Origin: Puffinus mauretanicus
Lineage: Eukaryota > Chordata > Aves > Procellariiformes > Procellariidae
Length of the DNA stretch: 64,000 nt
NCBI GenBank assembly: GCA_023333565.1
Contig: JAJKFH010002594.1
Location: 558,001-622,000, forward strand
Reading direction: 5' to 3'
Shown: one piece after another, positions 1 to 8,222 of the stretch
Numbering within the stretch: position 1 is the stretch's first letter
Layout: each line of letters opens with the position of its first letter
The notes under the pieces: model-generated
What the model saw: the letters and a program-made list of their open reading frames with translations, nothing else
What the model was told of the DNA's origin: nothing
Databases searched by the model: none
Made by a program: the position numbers and the translations under genes

Positions 1-3000
1 ACAGTAATGGGGATGTGAGAGGACACACAGAGGAAAGGCCGGGGTAGGCAAATGAGACCAACCAGTGACTCGGGATCAGTTAGCCTGGAGATAAGGCACT
101 GCAGGGGAAAGAGGCAGCAGGGAACTGGGAAGCAGGGAGCTGGGTTAGGGGAAGCTGAAGCTACTCAGTATGTTTGTCAGTAGGCTGCTGTCACACATGC
201 CTTTTGGCCATGCAGAAGCTCTCATAGCTTCAAGGAAGACAACTGCACTAAGAGATGATGGCTCAGTGATAGAACTGTGCAGCACCTGTGGGACTTCTTC
301 TGGCAGCTGCTATAACAGCTTGATTTGTTTTCAATTTACTGTATATTGTTTTCTGTGAAAAAGGTCTAGCTGAGAAGCAAGGTTGCTTATTTCTAAGTGA
401 TGCTGCCTGGCTCCTGTGGCACACTCTGGCGGCTTCCTCTCCTGAAAGCCATTGGGTAACACCAGGAAATAAAATGTTCTGTATGGCCAGATGGGTCAAG
501 CAAGCAGCCTGCAGTTAGAAAGTAATTCCTGGAAGGACCGAGGGGAGCTTTTATGGTAGCAAGGAGACACATAAGTGTCAAAGAGAAAGAAATTCAAGGG
601 ACCAGAGGGAAACAATGGAAATTGCTGGAGAAAAGGTCTTGTCCTTTAAGGAAAGAGTGGGAAGGGAGGAAACTTGCAGATTGAGCCCAAATCACATGAT
701 TCCTTAATTACCCTAAGGTACTTAAGAATGTTGATTCTAGCATTGGCTTCTCTCAGCACATGGCCAATGAAAACCAGCTGGTCCGAATCCTCCAGGATCC
801 ATACTCCAGGGAACATCCAGGTGTTTTCTGCAAGAGTTTCCATGGCACAGACAGAGGAAAGTATGCCTGAGAATACCCCTTGGAGAGGCAGGTTCAAATA
901 ACGAATTGGACAGAAGCCTTGTGTGCCTTTGCTGAAAGCTCCAGATCCTGGCTCACTGGCAGCTGCTCACTATCACTGCAAGTTGCAAAGTCACTAGTTA
1001 TTTAGATAGAACAAATTGGTTGGCCTTCTACATGTGTCTGCCTAAAAAACTCTTGCCAGGCAGCTAGCTAATTGCTAGCTAATAATCTTTAGACAGTGTG
1101 TTGCAGGGTCTCTTTTCCATTTCAGCTCATTTTTTGAGGCAGTACAAATTAGCAAAAAGCTGCTTTAAATGAAAAACTAGTTTAAAGCTGCTCTAGGTAA
1201 CATCCCTGTCACTGCCAGTTGCAGTGAAGGAAAGATCTGGCATAGAAAGGCAGTGTAGTTTTGTCCTCCCGTTCTTACCTGGTATAGCCTTAAGGCCAGC
1301 TGGGATCAGCTCACAGCAGCAGGAAGACATAAATGATACCTTATAGTTTCCAGTCATCCTTCCCTGAATAAACACTTCTCTGCACAAGTGGAAAAAATTG
1401 TGCTAAATGTAAGTGTCAGGAAATGATTATTACTAAAATATGTAGCATATACTAGCAACAACCCAGCAACAGTTGTTTCCTGTTGCTTAAGGTAAGAGTA
1501 TGATAAAGGTAGAATTTTTTTTAAGGTTCAGCAAAATTCGATTGACTAATTAAATACCAGGTTATACAAATGATGGTATAAATTCTGTGATAATGATAAT
1601 TCTAGCTACCAAGTTCCTAAGTGTTTTCTGTGTACCCACAGTGTACCCACTGTGTTGAAATCATTCAGTCCAAAGCTGGTGGGTGGTGTCGTCTGTGACC
1701 ATGACAGTCTCATAAAGATAATATGTGGGTACAGAACGATCTAAGAAGTTAATTTAATTGTTAGTGCATTGATGCTGATATCTCAGGCTTCATTATTTCT
1801 GTTTTGCAATTTTAACACTTCAGACAAAGGTTGAAATGAAAAAAAAAATCATGGTATCAAACCTTAGAGAACCAACCTGAAGAGAGGATAGGTAGCTGGT
1901 TGACAGAACTAAGCCCGCTTATTTACTTATCCCAGAGGTGTATTAATGATTTTGCAAGGAAGTCTTTCTGCCTTCATGGGAGATGGACTTCATCTTCTGG
2001 TAACAGAGAAAATACATTTTCTTGTTCTATTTCACTCTAGCTATTTTATTTATTTACTATGGTGGACACTTAGTTGTGACCTAAGGTAAAACCTCCAGTT
2101 GTTAATGGCCACTGAAAAGCATGGGATGACATAGGTGTAACACAAATACTTCTTACCAGGGTATCAGCTCAGTGTATATGCTTAGTTTCCTATTATTCTT
2201 TACTACAGTATGCTAACTCATATGATAGCTACAAGGCTGCTTTTCCTTCACTAGGATTGCTTGCTGTATTTCAGCTGCCACACTGTGAAAATGCCTTTTT
2301 TCTCCTGATGAAAACAAGGCCCAAGGAACCAGTACCTCAAACAAGAGAATTTAGGTGTTCTTTCCTCACCATATTGCTTGCAAATGATGATAGAAAGATG
2401 GGCAAACTAATTTTCAGTAATGTGATAAGAAAGAGCTAAATTAATGGATATGCAATTAGAGAAAAGAGGGGATGATTATAAATGAAATACCTTTCATTTA
2501 GATCTGAATATGTAGATCCACTTTGATCAGTTAACAAAACGTATTGCCTTTTCAGCACAATACTAGTTCTTAATAATATTAAAGGCATTTGATTTCTTTG
2601 ACTGGGAAGAAGGCCAATCCTAATCACAGGCACTGTAAATACTCGTCTAATCCCTTTCTCTGTTTTATCTCCCACGTATTAGTTCAACAACATTTCTGCC
2701 TGTCTAGTCATTTATATGCATTGCTAACACAGCGCAGTCTTCTAGAAAGTACGTTATTTTATTCTACAAATGCTCAAAAACGGTTGTTGCAATAGCTTTC
2801 TTAATCACATTGTTCATCACATGGACACCATGTGGTTTTTGAAAGAGCATGAGTTACTATTACTTACTACAATTATTGTAGCCACGAGTGAACAGAAAAA
2901 GAAGAAAGGGGAAGAATAGCCAGAAAAAAGGATAGAGTGAAATAGAGAATCATCATAATGAAAGGAAAATAAAATCAATTTTTTAAATCTGTTTTATCTA

Positions 3001-4601
3001 TTTTATCTATTCATCATAGCTCCTTCACACGTAATGGACTTACATCATTTTGTGGGAATTCAGGCGTGCGGTTAAATCACAAGGAAGAATGATTTGCTTA
3101 AGTACATTTAATGAACTTTGCTAACTTCCAGAATGATGTGTATTGTCAGGAAATCTCAAATGCAAACTTTTCCCAGGCTGAGATAATACTGTTTATCTCC
3201 TGGGGTGACATGAGAGATGGACAGGAGAAGCCTGAAATAACATGAATTGAAAAGAATTTTAAAGGCCTCAGCCAGTTCTCTATAACAGCGAGTTTAACCA
3301 CTGATATTTTGTCTCTGGTAAAGAGTTATGAAATCTAGCTTGAAATAAAAGGGTAATTCCAGTCACTGTGATTCCATAATCTGCCTTTCCAATGAGTACC
3401 ATTGACCTCATGTTTGATACACTGGCATTATTGAGCTTTCTTTGTAATATTTAAACTTACTATTTCTTCTGTGTATTTAAGAGGACAGTAACTTATTTTC
3501 TCCTCTGAAGTAACTAGAATAGCTGGTTCCTGTCCTAAAGTGCTGATTTACATGACCTTTGTCAGAATTGTCTCCCATTCCTTTTTTCTCTAATAAAGAA
3601 TTAAGTCAGAGAAGTGTCACTAAAAAACCCTTTGATCCCTTTGTCACTCCTTAGGAAATTATTGTTAGCATTCTGAATTATATTCGTTACAATGTTGGCT
3701 TAGACTCTTCTATCATCTTGAATTTAACTGAAAAAAAGAAGGCAGTTCAGAGGAAATTTAAGAAAATAATCTTACCATGATGTAGTTTGGTTTTCAGACT
3801 GGAAGATCCCAAAGTGGTTTTAATTTTAGTTTCCTAGAAGTCACTCTTATGAGCAGCTGAAGTGCTGCTAGGAGCACAGTCTAAGCCATTAAACATTTTT
3901 ACATGCCATGGAAAGTGTGTCACCCCATGCCACAGCCTCATGCAGGTCTCCCAGAGGAGATACACCTTTGCAAAGAAAAAAAGCTTTAAACTGGAAACAC
4001 CTTACTGTGCTGACAGAGGAGTGTCCTGTTGAATGTCCTTCCATTCCCCAGGGCTTCTTTCACTGTAGTTGCAGATACACTTAAATGCTGTAAAACCTTA
4101 TATCCCCTTGTACAAATCTGCTGCTGGCTATTTGCGCAAAGAATACAAGATCATGAAAATGGGATTCTGAGGAGCTACATGTTCAGGAGAAACAAAAATT
4201 AAGGCACAGGAAGTTATCTGAATTAATAATTATTTTCTGTCTTTCGGACAGGGGAAGTCATCATGGACTTAACATACATTTGTCATCTCATATTAAACGC
4301 AAACAACATTTGTGAGGATCCAAACAGTAACTGCACAGGGAAACACTGCATCCTGTGGTGTTCATGACCCAGGCCAGCGAGTTGCTAGTTGGTTCCATGA
4401 TGGCACACATCTAATGCCACCTACATGAGGTGGGAAATGAAGGTCTCTGTACTAGTACTTAGATTATATTAAAATAAAATATAAATATTCTGCCTGCTTA
4501 GCATAGGAAAGAGGGAAAATTATTTGCCATGTTTTTTAAGGGATATGGCTTATCTTCTTTTATTCTCAAGTTTTGTTATCTTTTGAAAAGCAAGCTTTGC
4601 T
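1..4601. other. Unannotated AT-rich background
   Basis: No host exon, RNA gene or recognisable transposon was identified here. ORFs are short (under 90 codons). A pair of opposing ORFs at 646-901 is open on both strands but resembles no family I recognise. The block ends at the 6-bp target duplication of the ERVK-type provirus. Confidence 0.6.
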
Positions 4602-4607
4602 CATATC
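4602..4607. repeat. Target-site duplication, 3' side of provirus
   Basis: CATATC directly abuts the TG of the LTR on the plus strand and matches 8217-8222 exactly. Six-base duplications are typical of betaretroviral integrases. Confidence 0.93.
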
Positions 4608-4997
4608 TGCAGACGCGGAATTCTCGGACACAACACAGCGACCAATGTGATCAAGTTAATGCCACTTTATTGCCCAAATAGCTCGGTTTATATACATTCT
4701 TCTACCCAGATACACACGCATCTAGTCCCCCTATTGGTCTACAGTCAGCAAGCACACGAATCTTAATATACACAGATTGGTCAAAAGCAGGTGTCCATGC
4801 AAACGCTTCCCGCGCCTGCATTCCGTTACCTAATCTGCTGATAGTTACATTCCTCAGCCTGCTTCCCTATTCTGCTCTCGCTTCAGAGACTCTAGAACCA
4901 CAATTGCTCTTTAGCAACCCTTTGCCTTATACTGTTGTTAACAAATCCTCAGTGCTTGGAGTGTTCATGTCCGTTATTTAATAAAAATCCTTCCACA
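4608..4997 (-). mobile_element. 3' LTR of ERVK-type provirus
   Basis: 390 bp, bounded TG...CA when read on the minus strand (starts TGTGGAAGG, ends GTCTGCA). The minus-strand order is U3, TATA box (GTATATAAAC, 4686-4695), AATAAA (4666-4671), then a short U5. Relative to the 5' LTR it has five substitutions, one extra C in a C run and a 5-bp deletion near 4975. The env reading frame ends inside its U3. Confidence 0.95.
4666..4671 (-). terminator. Polyadenylation signal in 3' LTR
   Basis: AATAAA on the minus strand, about 20 bp downstream of the TATA box, so transcript start and poly(A) signal lie close together with a short R. The same hexamer is at 7881-7886 in the 5' LTR. Confidence 0.75.
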
Positions 4998-5541
4998 AAT
5001 CCCCCTTTTTGTTTTTGAACAATCCAAGCACTAGAAAACATTTTTTCCATAGACTTCCCTAAAGATTGTTTAATACATGATATTATACATGGTACCGTTA
5101 TGATCAATGTAACAACTATTAACAAAATAAACAATCCTTGTTTTATTAAATCTCTTACCCATCCATTTAGACCCCACGAATCAAATATCCCTTCCAACCA
5201 AGAATGATTTTTAGTTAATTTATACATGTTTTTCTGTAACTCCTGTAATTGACGATGAATAGAATTAGAATGATCGGATAAATTCATACAACACATTCCT
5301 TCAAAGTCCTTACACCCATGCCCTTGTGCTAAAAGTAAAAAATCAATAGCTGCTCTATTTTGCAATGCTCATGTCTAATACTATCTATGTCTATTAAAAG
5401 TGCAGAAATAATATTAGATGTAAGATTAAATTGCTTAATGCTCCAGCAAGCAAACTTCTCCAAATCCCACAAGGCTTTCGCCGCTGCAGCTCCGGGGGCT
5501 AGAAGCGCTCTGCGATACCAAGTTTTTTCTTCCCCCCCCAC
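4949..5541 (-). pseudogene. env: Retroviral env transmembrane subunit remnant, frameshifted
   Basis: Two overlapping minus-strand frames cover the transmembrane subunit. The upstream part (5329-5541) holds the helical heptad region. The downstream part (4949-5365) begins in the LQNR-type conserved segment, then shows a CX6CC motif (residues 18-26 of that frame, CKDFEGMCC), a tryptophan-containing pre-membrane stretch, a hydrophobic membrane anchor at about residues 76-97 and a cytoplasmic tail ending within the LTR. The frames meet through a shift near 5366-5371 consistent with a one-base loss. The surface subunit, furin site and fusion peptide are missing: real env homology stops near 5520-5527 at a C/T-rich tract. 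CX6CC links it to the gamma/type-D/alpha style of env rather than to classical betaretroviral env. Non-functional. Confidence 0.88.
4998..5016 (-). promoter_or_regulatory. Polypurine tract of the provirus
   Basis: Immediately upstream of the 3' LTR on the minus strand is an A-rich run followed by five G (AAAAAGGGGGATT before TGTGG). This is the expected position and composition of the plus-strand primer for reverse transcription. Confidence 0.85.
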
Positions 5542-5843
5542 CCCCCTTTTTTTTTTTCTCTTTTTTTTTCTCTTTTTATCCCCCCTCTTTTTTTCTTTTT
5601 TTCTCTTTTCTTTTTTTCTCTTTTTTCTCTTTTTTTGTCTTTTTTTTCTTTCTTTTTTCCCTCTTTTTTTCCCCTTTTTTTCTTTTTTCTCTTTTTTCTC
5701 TTTTTTCTCTTTTTTTTCTCTTTTTTCTTTCTTTTTTTCCTCCTCTTTTTTTCCCTTTTTTTCTTTTTTTCTCTTTTCTTTTTTTCTCTTTTTTTCTCTT
5801 TTTTTTCCTTTCGTTTTTTTTTCCTCTTTTTTTTTTTTTTTTT
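5525..5843. repeat. Long T/C-rich polypyrimidine tract inside the provirus
   Basis: About 320 bp of almost pure pyrimidine on the plus strand, built from irregular CTTTTTT and CTTTTTTT units, starting with C runs at 5532-5546 and ending in 17 T at 5827-5843. In viral sense it is a purine tract ending the env homology. Long ORFs called across it (Phe/Ser-rich one way, Lys/Arg-rich the other) are composition artefacts. Triplex formation or long-read basecalling error are both plausible at such a tract. Confidence 0.9.
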
Positions 5844-5846
5844 AAA

Positions 5847-6023
5847 TGTTCCCTCCCATCTTGTGTACCTAGCTCAGTCAGTAAGCATGGGAGCTGTCCT
5901 TGGACTAGGAGGGCACTTAGCAACAACTGAAAACATCAGTGTGTTATCAACATTCTCCTCATACTAAATCCAAAACACAGCACTAGGAAGAAATTTAACC
6001 CTATCCCAGCCAAAACCAGGACA
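5847..6023 (-). mobile_element. Truncated LTR of a second ERV family, embedded in the provirus
   Basis: The plus strand ends CAAAACCAGGACA at 6023, i.e. the minus strand starts TGTCCTGGTTTTGG, the same LTR start as the solo LTR at 45551-46115. The two align over roughly 175 bp (shared blocks include AACATCAGTGTGTTA and ACTAAATCCAAAACACAGCA), with small indels. Only the first (upstream U3) part is present; it breaks off at the T17 run. Orientation is the same as the host provirus. Confidence 0.85.
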
Positions 6024-6065
6024 GTATCCACCCCTTATTCTATACCATTTACATCACGCTTAGGT
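6024..6065 (-). other. Probable 3' internal end and polypurine tract of the second ERV
   Basis: Directly upstream of the LTR start on the minus strand is GAATAAGGGGTGGATAC, purine-rich and in the right place for a polypurine tract. This would make the 5847-6023 piece a 3' LTR fragment still attached to internal sequence. Inferred from position and composition only. Confidence 0.5.
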
Positions 6066-6070
6066 CTCAC

Positions 6071-6136
6071 TTTTTTTTTTTTTTTTTAATACATTTCAAT
6101 TAACCACCACTATCTTTCTTTTTATATATACACACA
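6071..6136. repeat. T17 run and short unidentified AT-rich segment
   Basis: Seventeen T (poly-A in viral sense) at 6071-6087, followed by about 50 bp of AT-rich sequence of unknown origin leading into the tRNA-like segment. Homopolymers flank nearly every junction in this part of the provirus. Confidence 0.7.
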
Positions 6137-6171
6137 TAGCACTCTGGACTCTGAATCCAGCGATCCAAGTT
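6137..6171 (+). pseudogene. Fragment of tRNA-Gln (CUG anticodon)
   Basis: Thirty-five bases match the middle of vertebrate tRNA-Gln(CUG), roughly tRNA positions 19-53: end of the D arm (TAGCACT), a full 5-bp anticodon stem (CTGGA/TCCAG) around loop CTCTGAA with anticodon CTG, the variable region and the start of the T arm (GATCCAAGTT, one G-to-A change from the usual GATCCGAGTT). The acceptor stem, most of the D arm and the T loop are missing, so it is not a gene. It ends in a T/G-rich tract. Confidence 0.82.
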
Positions 6172-6311
6172 TTTTCTTTTTTGTTTGTTTGGGTTTTTTT
6201 TGTTTGTTTGGTTTTTTTGTTGTTGTTGTTTTTGTTTTGTTTTGTTTTGTTTTGGTTTTGGTTTTTTTGGGTTTTTTCTTTGGGTTTTTTTGGTTTTTTT
6301 TTTTTTTTAGA
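6172..6311. repeat. T/G-rich low-complexity tract
   Basis: Runs of T interrupted by G, including GTTT, TTG and GTTTT microrepeats (e.g. near 6220-6255), ending in a T run abutting the capsid fragment. In viral sense it is an A-rich, (CAAAA)n-like stretch directly after the gag fragment stop. Confidence 0.9.
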
Positions 6312-6606
6312 TTAAGGGTCGTACCGCTGCTCCTACAGCAGCAGCCATAACTGTAGCTTGTTCTTGAGCAAGCATGTGCTCCGCAGCATCTAGCAGCTGA
6401 GCAGTACTACTTCCTCTTAGTAGCATGCTTAAAGCCTTCTTTGTTTTTTCATTAGCGTTGTCAAAAGCTAACAAATCCAAAAATTTCACTTTCATGTTAT
6501 CATCTAAGTCAGGATGTGACGATAGAGCGGCATGCAAACGATCAATAAATTTAGAATACGATTCCGTGGTACCCTGCCGCACAGCAGTAAAAGCAGGTGA
6601 GGTTTT
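6307..6606 (-). pseudogene. gag: gag remnant: capsid C-terminal domain
   Basis: A minus-strand frame carrying the C-terminal half of a retroviral capsid. It contains the major homology region (QGTTESYSKFIDRL, with the invariant Q, G, E, F and a following arginine), then helices ending in an alanine-rich segment. The recognisable reading starts near 6606, just after the T15A9 run, and the stop lies at an A-rich (viral sense) tract near 6307, so no nucleocapsid follows. It is in a different frame from the upstream gag pieces, with the middle of the capsid missing. The homology region is the strongest evidence that this is retroviral gag. Confidence 0.9.
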
Positions 6607-6609
6607 TCC

Positions 6610-6633
6610 TTTTTTTTTTTTTTTAAAAAAAAA
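6610..6633. repeat. T15A9 homopolymer junction in gag
   Basis: Fifteen T followed by nine A sit exactly where the capsid N-terminal and C-terminal pieces are joined and where about half the capsid appears to be missing. Confidence 0.9.
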
Positions 6634-7276
6634 GTAACATTTGGATTACTTGTTTAACATCGTAAGGCATAAGCAAATAGCCCAAAAAAATATGCTCTAA
6701 TACCGCTTTCGCGTATGATGACTGCAACCCATATTGAGACACAGATGTTTTAGCTTCTTTTAAGATCTTCCAATCTAATGGCCCCCAATCACGCCCCTGT
6801 TGGTTAGTAAATACCGGATATGCATTAGGGAAAAATACTCCTTCTACTGCAGCATCCCTAATCACCCCTTTCCACCGAGAACCAACCCCGCAATCCCCCC
6901 CTTCCATTCCCCCCTGTTGTCCCAGAGGCAGGACCGAGGGGAAAAACGGAGGTGGTGGAAGACTTCTTTCCTCTAGGCGCGCTTCCAGAGCTTCCAACCT
7001 CTTACACAACTCCTCAATCTGACGCTCCGGTGAGCTCACAGGATCACTCTTCTCCAGTCTGGAGGGCGGCGACGATGGCAGCGGGGGGTAGCGCTCCCTC
7101 TCTATGGCTGGATCCCTCTCATCGCTTCCCTCGTCTATGTCCAGCTGTGGTGGAGGCGGGGGTGGTGGCGGAAAGTCGCAGGGAGAACCCTCGGCCACCT
7201 TCTGGGGTTCCTTAGGATTTTTTAAGTTAAGTCCCTGAGTCAATTGCGGCCTCTGGGTCAAAGGTGGATTAATCGG
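6623..7276 (-). pseudogene. gag: gag remnant: proline-rich linker and capsid N-terminus
   Basis: This continues the matrix frame after an in-frame stop (same reading frame as 7277-7639). In order it shows: a polar linker with an eight-proline run, a second proline-rich patch (PPLPSSPP), a short Glu/Leu-rich coiled-coil-like helix (QIEELCKRLEALEARLEER), a Gly-rich patch, and then the capsid N-terminal domain (PVF..., WKILKEAKTS, YGLQSSYAKAVLEHI). Homology ends at the T15A9 run near 6633. Proline-rich linkers between matrix and capsid are usual in betaretroviruses. No PPxY or PTAP late motif was seen in what remains. Confidence 0.87.
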
Positions 7277-7639
7277 TCACATCCTAAAAGTAAAGCTCGT
7301 CGGGGACGGCCCCTCTGGATTAAGTGCCGCAAAAGCGGAGGCTGAAACAGCACGCTTGGCCCGCATAGTCTTTAAAGTTTCTGTTATCAACCTCCACAAC
7401 GTGGAGAATTTTTGTGCCTCTTTGGAGCCTTTACTTACTTCATCCCACAATACTGTGCCTATGCGATCCCAGGTATCGGAAGCATAGAGCACCGCAGTTG
7501 TGGGGATCAAACTCCTTTCCCGGGCCCACAGTAACAGGGCCTTCAAAACAGGCACATCATACTTCAGTCCCCCCGTGGAGAGCATATGCTGGAGGAGCTT
7601 CACCGCTGCCTCTTCCTCTTTGGACAAAGCGGACCCCAT
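7277..7639 (-). pseudogene. gag: gag remnant: matrix domain
   Basis: Starts with ATG followed by GSALSKEE, giving a Gly at position 2 suited to N-myristoylation and membrane targeting. About 100 residues of helical matrix-like sequence follow. The frame is closed by TGA at 7277-7279 but remains open again directly after it, so this is a point disruption of one gag frame rather than a true end. The start lies about 160 nt downstream of the primer-binding site, a normal retroviral leader length. Confidence 0.85.
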
Positions 7640-7802
7640 CTCCTCCCCGGCCGCTCGCCTGATCAGGGTGAGATTCCCTTTATTTCAGCGCTAGCGTCTT
7701 TTCCGAGTGCCGGGGCAGCACTCACCTTTCGGCCGGCTTCCACACCCTCTCCTTGTCGGCTCGTCCCGTCGGTCCGGTATAAGGCCCAACGCCGATCTGA
7801 GG
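7640..7802 (-). other. Viral leader between primer-binding site and gag
   Basis: Non-coding 163 nt corresponding to the 5' untranslated leader, where packaging and dimerisation signals normally lie. It is more GC-rich than surrounding host DNA. No individual signal can be assigned by eye. Confidence 0.7.
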
Positions 7803-7820
7803 GTCCCTGTTCGGGCGCCA
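7803..7820 (-). promoter_or_regulatory. Primer-binding site, tRNA-Lys3 type
   Basis: The minus strand reads TGGCGCCCGAACAGGGAC, a perfect 18-nt complement of the 3' end of tRNA-Lys3, two bases downstream of the LTR end. It primes minus-strand DNA synthesis and is shared by several betaretroviruses and lentiviruses. Confidence 0.96.
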
Positions 7821-7822
7821 CT

Positions 7823-8216
7823 TGCAGACGTGGAAGTCTCGGACACAACACAGCGACCAATGTGATCAAGTTAATGCCACTTTATTGCCCAAATAGCTCG
7901 GTTTATATACATTCTTCTACCCAGATACACACGCATCTAGTCCCCTATTGGTCTACAGTCAGCAAGCACACAAATCTTAATATACACAGATTGGTCAAAA
8001 GCAGGTGTCCATGCGAACGCTTCCCGCGCCTGCATTCCGTTACCTAATCTGCTGATAGTTACATTCCTCAGCCTGCTTCCCTATTCTGCTCTCGCTTCAG
8101 AGACTCTAGAACCACAATTGCTCTTTAGCAACCCTTTGCCTTATACTGTTGTTAACAAATCCTCAGTGCTCGGAGTGTTCATAGGATGTCCGTTATTTAA
8201 TAAAAATCCTTCCACA
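7823..8216 (-). mobile_element. 5' LTR of ERVK-type provirus
   Basis: 394 bp, nearly identical to 4608-4997 and bounded TG...CA on the minus strand. It contains a TATA box (GTATATAAAC, 7901-7910) and AATAAA (7881-7886). It would drive transcription toward lower coordinates. Confidence 0.95.
7901..7910 (-). promoter_or_regulatory. TATA box of provirus 5' LTR
   Basis: GTATATAAAC on the minus strand, conserved in both LTRs and placed about 20 bp before the AATAAA. This is the presumed core promoter of the provirus. Confidence 0.75.
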
Positions 8217-8222
8217 CATATC
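8217..8222. repeat. Target-site duplication, 5' side of provirus
   Basis: CATATC immediately after the LTR end, identical to 4602-4607. Confidence 0.93.

Larger units (their letters stand above)
4602..8222 (-). mobile_element. ERVK-type (betaretrovirus-like) provirus, defective, with target duplication
   Basis: A complete insertion unit on the minus strand: target duplication CATATC (4602-4607 and 8217-8222), 3' LTR 4608-4997, 5' LTR 7823-8216, primer-binding site 7803-7820, gag remnants 6307-7639 and env transmembrane remnant 4949-5541. A 6-bp duplication, a Lys3-type primer site and a betaretrovirus-like capsid all point to the class II (ERVK) group. Protease, reverse transcriptase, integrase and nucleocapsid zinc knuckles are absent. 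The segment between capsid and env is replaced by homopolymer-rich DNA, a foreign LTR fragment and a tRNA fragment. The LTRs differ by 5 substitutions plus a 1-nt and a 5-nt indel (about 1.3% substitutions), implying recent integration. It cannot encode a functional virus. Confidence 0.93.

Noticed and set aside
5360..5967. Long Phe/Ser-rich plus-strand frames and a Lys/Arg-rich minus-strand frame
   Set aside because: They are produced by the T/C-rich tract, which contains few stop codons in these frames; no real protein signature.
6137..6171. A functional tRNA-Gln gene
   Set aside because: Only about half the molecule is present, with no acceptor stem or complete T arm.
6952..8047. Plus-strand frames over gag, leader and 5' LTR
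   Set aside because: Opposite strand to the gag reading, with no domain; they overlap the LTR and primer site.
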